Source of the DNA: Sternotherus odoratus
Taxonomy: Eukaryota > Chordata > Testudines > Kinosternidae
NCBI GenBank assembly: GCA_032164245.1
Contig: JAVMKO010000001.1
Coordinates: 77,497,892 to 77,561,891 of the forward strand
Length of the DNA stretch: 64,000 nt
Direction of reading: 5' to 3'
The translations under genes and the position numbers were made by a program. Under the pieces are notes generated by a model. The model searched no databases and was not told the DNA's origin. It worked only from the letters and a program-made list of their open reading frames with translations. The number at the start of each line of letters is the position of its first letter. The stretch's first letter is position 1. Shown here piece by piece: positions 11,901-22,307 of this stretch.

Positions 11901-13150
11901 GGAGGATGCCACACAACACTTTGGAGCAGGGAGCGAGGTCTCCCAGAGAGGCTCAGGGAGGGGCTTTAGGCGTCAATGGAATTACCAGAGTGGGAGGCAG
12001 GGCTAACGCACCAGCCTGGTGAAAGTGCCATAAAATCTTTACTGGCAAGCCAGGGGCAGAGTCGGGGTCCCAGCTCATGCCCTGCAAGCTCCTGCCTCAG
12101 TGCGCCTGACCATGAATTGCCCCCACCTCTTAGGAAGTACTTGGTGTGCTGCACAGGTCTCCCAGGCAAGATCTAACCAGGCACCACCCTGCTTAACTGA
12201 AGAGTCCACAATCAGGGCACAACGTGTAGGGCTAGGCAGTCACTACAGTTTGAATAAATGGCTACAGAAATCTGATGAGCGGGACTCTTCTACCATAATG
12301 ACGAGCCCAACATCAAACTCAACTTGCCCAGCTGAAGGGTTATTCTGCACCGGACATCAGAAGCCTCAGCTAAGTTAGCCTCCTTGGAGACCACCCCCAC
12401 CCCGTCCCAAGCCATTGCTAGTGTTCTGATCATTACTGCTATGAAAGCCCAAGGGCGACCTGGCTTCCATGCTTGTGCAGTTCCGACCCCAGCTGTGTGG
12501 ATCATCACTGATCCACTGCGAACAAGTTGGCCACTGCTGCGGGGCATCAGACATGCCTGTTACAACGTACAGCCCTGTAGTCATCAGACACACTGAGATG
12601 GGCAGGGGCAAAAGCCCAGATTCTCTCAACCCAGGCACAACTGCATTCGTATGTCCCTCAAAACCATCCCCAGAGAAACACCTCAGATGTAGCACAAGCT
12701 CTTCCTTTCATGGTAGTAGCATTGGAAGTATTTAGTAGACTTGGGTAGGAAGCTTTCCTCCTTCCATCAAAAGCTGGGATTTGGTTTGGGGAGGGACTTT
12801 CCCACACTGAAGCAGGATTAAAATGTCAAGAGCTCAAACATTTTCCTTGAACCAAGAAAAAAAAAAGTTGGGTTTGGGGCTAAGTGTTTCAGTTTGATTT
12901 AATCGTTTTTGTTTAATGGTACTCTAACTAGCTTAAAAACTACAGTTTTGTGTATCTATTTAACTAGCAAACTGGAGCTTTTCATTTCAAAATATGTCAA
13001 AACTAAACAGAAAGTTTCAAAATGTTTCCAAGTTGAGAAATTCATCCAAACCAGCCCCTTCCAAGAAAGAATCGCCATTTCAACAAATCAGCATACGGTA
13101 GTTTGACCCCCCCCCAAAAAAAAATTGTTGCAAAATTCCCAGCTAGCTGT
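8946..13150. other. Intergenic stretch, no gene recognised
   Basis: GC-rich in its first half, with poly-C/poly-G runs. It holds a tRNA-like remnant near 9490, a (CCCCAT)n run at 11237-11280 and scattered AATAAA motifs (for example near 12245). Frames up to about 210 codons exist on both strands, but none carries a domain I recognise or is flanked by convincing splice sites. Confidence 0.6.
11237..11280 (+). repeat. (CCCCAT)n hexanucleotide microsatellite
   Basis: About seven uninterrupted ccccat units. It lies between the two genes and no function is implied. Confidence 0.95.
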
Positions 13151-13162
13151 AAAAAGAACCCG

Positions 13163-13310
13163 GCGTACTTGTGGCACCTTACGTCTGATGAGGTGGGTTT
13201 TAGCCCACAAAAGCTTATGCCCAAATAAATTTGTTAGTTTCTAAGGTGCCAGAAGGACTCATTCTTTTTGCAGATATAGACTAACACGGCTACCAGTCTG
13301 AAACCTGTCA
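13163..13310 (+). mobile_element. Penelope-like repeat with degenerate hammerhead motif (single arm)
   Basis: The block runs from 'gtacttgtggcacctta' to 'agactaacacggctaccag', the same family as 13411-13595 and 33812-34052. It contains an intact hammerhead box CTGATGA (13185-13191), a hairpin GTGGG...CCCAC as stem II, then AAAA where the core needs GAAA, and 'gcttatgcc' where stem III would close. The G12-to-A change should abolish self-cleavage. Assignment to Penelope-like retroelements rests on the hammerhead core and very short stem III typical of those elements. Confidence 0.5.
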
Positions 13311-13410
13311 GCTAGCTGAAGGCCTTCCTTTGCAGTGTTCATAAGCTTTCTCTGCTAGATTTCCACTGCCCTCTGGTGGCCACAGGCATAACGAATGTAA
13401 TTAACTTTGG

Positions 13411-13595
13411 TAACGAAGTCCTGTGGCACCTTAAAGACTAACTATAAAGTTTTGAAGCATAAGCTTTCGTGGGCTTTCATAAGCTTGCAGCCGACGAAAG
13501 CTTATGCTTCAAAACTTTATAGTTAGTCTTTAAGGTGCCACAGGACTTTGTTACCTCTGTTATTCCAGACTAACACAGCTACCTCTCTGATTCGT
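13411..13595. mobile_element. Penelope-like inverted repeat, perfect 55-bp arms
   Basis: Positions 13416-13470 and 13494-13548 are exact reverse complements (55 bp), with a 23-bp spacer; one more mismatch extends the arms to about 60 bp. The arms carry 'ggcacctt...agactaac' and 'gcttatgcttc', as in the neighbouring repeat, and the right side ends 'ccagactaacacagctacc'. GAAAGC and the stem III hairpin (AGC-TTAT-GCT) remain, but the CTGATGA box is lost at the centre. Confidence 0.6.
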
Positions 13596-13758
13596 AATTA
13601 ACTTTGATACTCCCCCCCTCCCCCTTGCTGTACTTGTCTTATAATACGGGCGAGGCTCTTTCAGAGTGGCCCCTTTACCAGTACTCTGTATTAAGGATGG
13701 TCTCTGCTGAACTAAATGCCTGGTGGATTACATACTACAGCAGAGAGAAGTACTCTGT

Positions 13759-14049
13759 GCCTTGGTCTACACTTGGAAGGGTCGATCTCAGTTACGCAAC
13801 TTCAGCTACAAGAATAACACAGCTCAATTCAACGTACTTACCTACTCACCGCGGCATCTTCACTGTGGTCAATCGACAGCTGCCACTCCCCCCGTCGACT
13901 CTGCCTGCGCCTCTCACAGCAGTGGAGTACAGGAGTTGATGGGTGAGTGCTTGGGGGTTGATTTATCATGCCTAGACTAGACACGATAAATTGACCCCCG
14001 CTGGATAGATTGCTATCCACCAATTCAGCGGATAGTGTAGACATACCCT
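13759..14049. mobile_element. hAT-like MITE
   Basis: Ends are inverted: 'ccttggtctacactt' on the left and 'agtgtagacataccctg' on the right. Similar 'gtctacact' termini recur in several elements of this window. The interior has a 'cgataaattgac' hairpin (13960-14000). It encodes nothing, and a target duplication was not resolved. Confidence 0.55.
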
Positions 14050-17000
14050 GTGTTGACCAATATATGCTGGGCTTATATACAATTATTCACACCACATATA
14101 TTAATGACATTTTTCATCTGAATTGACCTGTGTCTTCTTATAACCCTTTCACTTATGCCAAGTATCCCATAGCACCTTGCATGAGGTGAATTACATTTTG
14201 GCTTCCGTAGATAGTAAGACTGCCAGGATCAGGACAGACGAGTGTTTTATCATAGCAACAGCTAGGGAGCTAGTCTCACAGGCCAGTACTGCAACCTCCC
14301 AAAGGAAAGGGACGTCACAAGTGTTCTACCCGGGTTCAAACCTGGGAGGTACTTTCACCCCCTGTGGTATGGGGAATGGATGTGTTCAGAACAAAGGTAT
14401 AAGTGGTAGGACCTGATACCAAAAAAACAACACAGAAAGCTGATTGGTTAAATCTTGTTTCTGCTAATGTACAGATTGGTTATAAAAAGAACAACTTTTA
14501 TTGTAAAGAGATTGGTTATAAAAAGCGATGTAACTTTGGAAGCCTATCTTCTCTTTAAGATGAATTTAACAACACTGCACAAGACGGCTCTCTGGAAACT
14601 GTGTCACATGGAGCTTTCTTCACTGGTGATGGGGTATAACAGGCCAGAGTAGGCCTCTGCTACCGGACCCCAAATTATGCAGTTGGGGGGAGGATTTTTG
14701 CTTTATTATGCCACATGCAGATTCCGAGGTGGTTTAGGAGGTGGTATGTGGCACTTTGATTCCTGGGTTAATCGGTAATCTCGCTGGACGTCAGCGGGAT
14801 TATTGGATGGACCCAGGAAGGTGATTAGCACATACTGCCTCGTCAGCAGTCCTGCAACCTGCGTGAGGTATCTCTAAGCTTCTTCTGACAAGAACTGGGC
14901 AACCACATGTGAGGAGGGACAGGGCTGTTCCAACGGCTGTTGTTGCCCTGGGAAAGGAGAAGAGAGGAAGGGGTGCTGGTTCCCATTAGGGCCATTGGTG
15001 CTGGGTAAGATGGCCATAGCTGGTCTACAGGAGTTGTGTGGAGGGAAAAGTTCTGCCTTGTTCCCCCCATTAGTCTAGTGGTGAATATCCCCACCTGTCA
15101 CATGGGAGATGGGATTCTCTCTCTGATGGGGCGGATGTTGCCTTTCAAAGGAAGCGAGAGAAATGCCGTGAGCGGCCAGCACATTCCTCACCTCCTCCTC
15201 TGGCAACCTCCATTCACACCCTGCCATGGTGTTGATTTACACCTCCAAAAAGACAATTAGCTTGCAAGGCCACCCCTGTCCACTTGCCTTAGCCAAATCC
15301 TTTAAATCGCCTTCCACCACCGGGCCCAGCTTCAAGACCTGCACGTCGGGGCACGCTTCGGAGTCGCGAAGGGAAATACTCTGGCCAAGGGCATGGGGAC
15401 GATCGCCAAGCCTAACGTGGTGGCAGCTGGTCAAGGGGCGAGGAAGAGAGGAAAGCGGACGGGCAGCAGGCTGGCCTCCTGCCTTTTTCCTTTTGTTACG
15501 ATTTTAGCTGGGACAGTGACGGGCAGACTGGAGAAATAGCGGTGGCCCTAGTGAGCGCCCCGAGAGCGCAGAACGGAGCAGTTCCCACTCAGCTGCCGTG
15601 TCACCCGGCGGCCGGCCGTGATCGCAGAGTGGTCGGTAGTCTGCACTGTGGCCGCAGCAAGCTGCCTTTGAATCCGAGTAACCTCTTTGCTTTTGGGTGG
15701 CGCATCTCCTGACGCACGCCCAGCGGCTCAGCCTGGTTGCGTCCATTTGCAAAGAGAGCCAGCAGCTGGTGCCTAGCTTCGGCTTGGTAAAGGCACGTCC
15801 ATCAGGTAAGTCCATGAGCAAAAGAGGAAGGGGGATGAGGAACAGGAATTTTCCTGGGCGCCAACGTCAGAAAGCAGCGCATTCCATCCTGGAAAGGGCT
15901 GAGTTTGGAACGTCCGGCCACTGCGCGTTGAAGGGGCGGATCTGCGGTCCTGAGAAGCCCCGGCCCTCAAGAGGGGCTTCTAAAGACAAAGGGAGCTTGG
16001 GTGAGTTTGCGATGTTGTGACTTTGAGGAGCATGTGAAGTGTGGAAGGGGAAGGGTAGAAAGAAACGGTTGTCAGAGGAAGAAGGTGCCGAGCAGCCCGT
16101 CGGTGAGGGAAAGGTTCCAGGCAGGTGTTGTGGGAGGAGCTGTGTAGCCCCCAAAGGCAGCCTGCTGAGAGGCTTTTTCCTGCAGCAGCTTGGGGGGGTT
16201 GGGGAGGAGAGGTGCAGCGTGGCTGTTGCTAGCCCAGGACTCTTCTGCCCAAGGCACTCAGGCCTTCAGCCAGCGCTGTACAAGTCTGGCCGAGGGGAGG
16301 CTACTTGGGACTCCTCCAGGCATGGGGACACATGGCCGCAGCCGCAGGGGAAGGGGTCTTGGGGCTCTGGCTGCAGGCATGGGTGGAATAAGTAGAGCTG
16401 GCTGCTAGCCTCCCCTAAAATAGGCTCCATCGACCTCCCATAGCCTTCCTTCCTGTACCATACTATTATTTACTTTTAGCAAGAAACCTGACTATTTGGT
16501 CTCTTGAATATAGTTCATAGCAAACCAAAGCAAAAAGTCAGGCAATTAACTACGTCTCAGCATCTGTGTTAGCGGTGGAAGGCTTTGCCTGATACTTAAA
16601 CTTTAGCAATCACTTTTTGGAGGATTACTCTCAGCTAAGTGTAAGTAGCAAAATATTTGTTAAATCAATCCAGATTATTGTGGAACAGAACTGGTGTCAG
16701 GGAAGGGGAGAGCAGCCCTGGTGCTGCCCTGCAGCTGAGAGATTCCAGAGAGGAAGTCCTGAGTTACAAACCAAGGACTAGAGGAGATCATTTCACCAGG
16801 GAAGAGAGGAGCCTATGGAGGGCCAGTGCTAATTGTTTGTGCATCTGGCTTCAGTCCAGAAAGCTGCATGAAATGCAGTGGGTCTCCGCCCAGCCTTAGT
16901 GTGGAGCTTGTCTCCCCCCCCTCCCCCCCCCCGCACCAGCGCAACTGAGGACAGCCCCCAAGAGTCAACTCCTGTCTGAGCCAGAGCTGGTTTCTGAAGG

Positions 17001-19175
17001 AGAGTGGCACATTGACAGGTTGGCACCCAAGGTAGGTAAACAGAATCAGTCACCAACTGCTGTAGAGCTGCAGAGCTAGCAAACGACTCTAGCTAAAGAT
17101 GGAACCCAAAACTGAGCCTAGCTCCTCCTTTGATGTTTGGAGGAAGTGTTAGCTACTATCCTAAGAGCCGTCCCATGCCCAACCCCCGCCTCTTCATTTT
17201 CTGTTTACACAGATCCCCAGAACTTAATGAAATAAGGCTCATGAGGGAAAGGAAATGCTGTAATATTTGCATTGGTACAGACCCCAGTAAGGGCACAAAC
17301 ATACTATGAGGGCTATACCACTACCCACTCAGGAAAAAGATAGGTGCCCCATGTTAAGATTGATTGACAAGGGAACTAAGTCAAACAACATAACAGGCAA
17401 CTCCAGCCAGCTGCTCCTAACTGGTCAAATCTCCCAGCCAGACAAGGGTTAGAGAAGCAATTTCCCAACAGTTTCCTGGAACAGCTAGTTCTAAAGCACC
17501 CAAGAGCAGAGGCTGCTCTTGAGTTGGTTCTAACACAGGAGTTGGTTTACAAAGAATAGCAGACCCACTAAGGAATAGTGATCACAAAGGCCCACATTCT
17601 CAAAGGCATTTCGGCTTCTAACTCATTGATTTCATTGAAAGTTAGGAAACTGATACTTATGTGAATCTGGGCCTATTTAACTAAAGTGTATCACACTTGA
17701 GGAAGGAATCAGACAAACTGTAGCACAGACACTTAGAAGTTTTTCATTTTATTAATTTTTTTTAAATGAGGAAGCTAGTCAAAGACACACAAAAAGGAAA
17801 TTTAGACACCTGGGGTCTGCATACAAACAAGGAATTAGGAAGGCAAGGCGAATAAAACCAGTATGGCTAAATGGCAAGCTTCAAGAGGTTATCTGAGCCA
17901 AACAGGCATCTTTCAGAAAATGGAAACCCAGCCCTAGTGAAGCCAATAACCAAGCAAACAACTGCAGGTCCCATGGAAATCAGGGGGGTTACAAGAGAAT
18001 TTTGAAGAATAACTAATGACATTAAAATCAGGAAAGTGTGTGTGTCAGAGAGAGACACGTGTGTGTGTCAGAGAGAGACACGTGTGTGTGTCAGAGAGAG
18101 ACACGTGTGTCTGCAGCAGGGAGTCTGGGGATAAATCTGCTTGACTCCCAAAACAAAGGGAGAAATGGAGACTAAAGCATTTCTCTGCATCAGTTCTCAT
18201 CACTTAGAAGAGGTTGGCAGAGATGTCTATCCAAAACTGCTCTTCACATGGTTAAGATGAAGCACTGTCAGAACAAGCTATCCAAGGAGAAGCAGCTGGA
18301 ACAATGGCTAGATTCAAGATCACCTATTCATCAGCTCCAGAGGATACACACTGTATTTAAAGGTATTTAAGACTGAAGTAGCTGAGCTGCAAACAAAAAC
18401 ATCCATTTGTTAAGATCAGCTACTATAGCAAATGCTGTGCCTATCTTAAACACTGAGGAGTTTCAGACCAAGACAACTGGTTGAAAGCTATAATTACAAG
18501 TCAAATGAAGACAGATTTATGTGATGATGGGACAAGCGAGCGGGGCTTTCAAAAAGGAATATCCAGCCCTCATCATCTTTGAGCATGAGCATCTTTGGAG
18601 AAGATAGTGGCTAAAGGAGAAGGCATTATTCTAATTTGGATTTTTAAATGCTTTTGTCAGAAGCCCTTCACAGAGGGCTATAAAAGAAACTAAGGGATCA
18701 GATAAAGAGCAGGAATAACAGGTTAAGCAAAAGTTTCCCCTCTGAGCATGTTATTTCCCAGTTGTCCATTACACCTACCCCTGAAACATTTGGTGATGAC
18801 CACTAGCAGAGAGAGGATTCTGGACTAGACAGACGACAAGAGCAATCTGGTGCGCTGTACGGGCAGGTTCCACAAGAAGCAGGAACCCTGAAGTACCAGG
18901 AAATGCTGCTCTTGTTACATTCCTGGTGTGGTGAGCAGGAGGAAGTCCTTCCTGGCAAGATCTCCAGCCTAGTTTAGCAGACAAGATGTCTAGATAAGCA
19001 CTGAGGCTTGTAGATACTTCTATGATGTGACTCCCCTTTAAGAACTTGGGTTTGGCCATTTTTAGTCCAACCCCTTCCACTGCTGAGTTTAAAAGCTATT
19101 CAGGTCTTACCACTGTCCAACTGCAGTATGGATTGGGGGAGGGGGGGCACTATTAATAAATACATCATACACAGG
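14050..19175. other. Intergenic stretch, no gene recognised
   Basis: AT-richer than the left side. It contains a tRNA-like 'gggttcaaacctggga' near 14330, a 23-bp minisatellite at 18036-18111 and probable decayed retroelement sequence at 14650-15050. No exon, RNA gene or intact transposon ORF could be supported. Confidence 0.55.
18036..18111 (+). repeat. 23-bp minisatellite with CACGTG junctions
   Basis: Unit gtgtgtgtgtcagagagagacac is present 3.3 times without mismatch. Each unit junction creates CACGTG, an E-box, so three E-boxes are evenly spaced at 23 bp. Confidence 0.95.
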
Positions 19176-22086
19176 GCCAGGTGGTACCATCGGTCTTTAT
19201 TAGGCAACAGTCTCTCTCTAGCACTGGGACAGGGTACATAACTGGGCACACCTCAAAGAGCAGAAATGGTTCCTTAAGCCATCACCAGCTATATCTTTTA
19301 CAGCAAAGTGTCCCTCTCCTAATATCTGTTGGATAGACAGACGGTTTTTCACATCAGCCATAAACACTCGCCCACTACTCCCAACAAAATAGTGCAGTGT
19401 ATACATGGAAAAAATGGGGATAGACAGAGACAGCAGGTCCATAAATAACAGCACAAACAGGCACAGAGAGGAACCTCACACCAGAAGAAGTGCCACTGGT
19501 GTGAAGAACGAACATCATGCATCAACCATTTGCACAAGGCAGCCTGCCCTGGGCCTTAAGCTATCAGTACTGCCCTCAACATCTTCCAGGAGTCCATCCC
19601 ACCTACCCCGCTAACACTCCAGTACTGTGTTCTGGTCACCTTTAAATGACATGACTGGGGAGGAGAAGGTTCACCACTTCCCACAAGTGCTCAGTCTCTC
19701 GGACTCTGCTGGACAAACAGGGATGGGTGAGGAACTCCTCCCCTCCCTAGTACACTACTGTTGCCATTGCAGACCAACCAGTGGAGGTTTGAAATGACAT
19801 GGAGGATGCCATGGGCTGATACATTCCTGAACAGATTAAAAAGCTGGGGTCTTAGATCCCAGGAAGCCTTTATGGGAGTTGTTTGGAAACCAGGGTCTTA
19901 GTTTCATCCTGCCTTGCGGGGTGGGTGGGCATTAGCCTCTCCCCAAACAAGCTGTATTTCTGTCCCATCTGGTGAGCCAAGAAGCAATGGTGCGGAGCCA
20001 TAAAAAGCAGCATCTGTTCTTGTGCCGAACTACCAAGGTAGGTGCATCACCAGGTTATTGTACTCCTGCGGGTTTAACACAGAAGTGGCCAACACCATCT
20101 GCCTTAGAACATCTCACGGACACTGATCTACAGAGATATCAGGAGCCAGAAACCAGAGGTAAGAAAACCACTGAGTGCCCCATGTATGGGCTGCTGACTC
20201 CAATGCGAAGCAGGAGTTCCAAGTGGAGCCTTTGAATGTGTCCACCCACACGCTGAGAGGAAACAAAGGACACTGTCATTTGAGAAAATAATTACCGTTA
20301 TGACTCTTCCATTAAATGTCCCCCAAAAGGGGTGGGAGAGATGCAGAGGCAGCGAGGAGGCATTTCACAGCTGTCGCCAGAATGCCCTGCAGTTCAATAA
20401 TGAGGAGTATGGACCACTGTGAACGTGTGGTTTGATGGCAGGCGGAATTACCTCAGTCAGGTTTACATCTTAGCAAAGCTGTGATGGACAATATTCCCAG
20501 AGTGTTTAGTTCTGTGGCATTTGAAAAACCTTCGCCAGGAGCACGCTGCAAAACAGAGGCAGAAGGTCTCCCGTGTACTGTAACAGCCTTTTCTTTGCAG
20601 TAACTGAAGCTCCAATGGCAGCTGCTGCAGAAAACTGAATAAATCTAGAAAGGTTTAACAAAAAATTGAGTTCTGCTCCTGCAATGAGTCACCATGCTGG
20701 GTAACGAAGGACTGCAGGCTTGGGATAGGACTGTACCCAGTACCTGTGTAGTTCTAGCTATACACATACACACAGCACGCGCACACGGAGAGAAGCAGCA
20801 ATGCCAAGCGCTAGCTTCCATAGCACGGGTGTGAACCGGAATGATTTCATACCCAGTTTTTGGACAGAGGCAATGTGAGGGGTGGAGCAAAAGGGAAATC
20901 TGGGTCACTCCCCCACCCCACCCCCTTTCAAAGTCACACGACTTGGCCTTAGTACACAGAGGATCCAGCCGGCTCCAGGATCCTCTGTCTGCCTGCCATG
21001 CAGACTCAGACTGATGAGTGTGCAGGTGAGGACACACATAGGGGCCAGGAGCGGGGGAGCCACCGGGTCTGAGATTGAGCAATGAAGTATCAAACCTTCT
21101 CTTTTTGAAGACCCGTTTTAATCTGTGCCAACAAAGAGGGCCCAGGAAGGACAATTCTCTCCCCTCACCTCAGCCCAGGTCTCTGCACATCCGTGGTCCC
21201 TCACCACATGAGCGGACCAGAAAAAGGCACCCTTGTGCCCTCGCTATGGATGTTGATGATTCACACTGGAAGTCTGCCCCTCTCTCCACAGAGGCAGGAG
21301 GTGGCTCTGTGACCAGACGGGGGAGAGGCACGGGGGGGGGGGGGGGGGGGATGCTGAGAAGAGAAGCTACTGAATCGGTTCCCTACATTTTGTAAAGACA
21401 CAAACATTGCTATAAAAAACCTGTATAAAAACCACAGGGAGATTCTGGGCTGGTGTGGGCTGGCTCCAAGCCCCACCCCTCCCCTCCCCCAGAGCTCCAC
21501 ACACACGCAGAGTCTATAGAAAAAGGGTCCCATAAAAACAGCTTTGTGAGCCCCGCCTTGAGGAGAGCGCGCTAGTGCTCTCCCCTCCCCACCCCAGAGC
21601 AGGCGGGCAGCCAGTCTGCAAGTAGAGAGTTGCCTGAGAGGCCGGTTTTGTTAGAGGCGGTTCTGGGTGGCTCCCTGCCCTCTCTCCAGGGACCCAGAAG
21701 GGAAGGGAGGGGAGAGCAGCCACCGGAACAAAGACCCATCCAGCACCAGGAAATGGCACTTTTCTTCGTCAGGGCTTGCTGACCCCTCCTCCTGAGCCGG
21801 CATTGCCTCTCTAAACCCAGCGAGGGGCAAGGGAGTGGGGGAGCTGCTAGCAGCCGCTGGCCTGCTTACACAGACTAGAACAGCACTAGCCAGATTCCAG
21901 TCCTGCCATCTGAACGTAGCCAATGGCTAGGAAAGCTAACTCTGGGCTAGTTCAGAGCCTCCCTGGCCCAAGTGATTCCACTTGTGTGACCCTGATCTAG
22001 AACGGTCTGCTCTAAAGCGGGAGTATAATGGGGGAGAGTCCAGTCTGAAGGCTCACAAGGCTGGCTTTGGCCGCACGGCCCCTGGG
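19176..22086 (-). other. SREBF2: Probable SREBF2 3' untranslated region
   Basis: The stretch from the TAG to the AATAAA at 19196-19201 (minus strand) has no recognisable coding exon. It includes a 19-nt G run (21332-21350, a C run in the transcript) and an ATTAAA-type signal at 21117-21122 that could give a shorter isoform. The length of 2.9 kb is longer than I remember for human SREBF2 (about 1.6 kb), so the proximal site may be the main one. Confidence 0.5.
19196..19201 (-). terminator. SREBF2: Candidate distal SREBF2 polyadenylation signal
   Basis: AATAAA on the minus strand, followed about 25 nt later by 'ctgtgtatgatg', a GT-rich downstream element. No competing AATAAA was found between here and the stop codon. 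Confidence 0.5.
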
Positions 22087-22307
22087 CTAGGAGGCAGCGA
22101 TAGCGGTGCCCCCGCTCAGTTTGACGATCATTTGCTGGCAGTCGTTGCAGGAGCGCTTGTCCCCCACTTTCTCCAGTGTGCGGGCAGCTTCTGCCAGCAG
22201 GACAGCTCGCTGGCCCGGGGACGAGAGGAAGGAGAGGGGGAGGTGGCGGCAGGCCAGGAGAATCGCCGTGGCTCGCTCTCTCTGTCCCGGCAGAGTGTCC
22301 AGCTCAC
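22087..22307 (-). CDS. SREBF2: SREBF2 exon 19, coding part
   Basis: Residues 1047-1119. Acceptor 'cttctcctgcacag' precedes 22307. Contains [18 protein letters not shown] and ends GGTAIAAS with TAG at 22087-22089, near-identical to the mammalian C-terminus. Confidence 0.95.

Noticed and set aside
14325..14345. Possible tRNA gene around a GGTTCAAACC box
   Set aside because: Only a B-box-like motif; no A box at the right distance and no cloverleaf arms.
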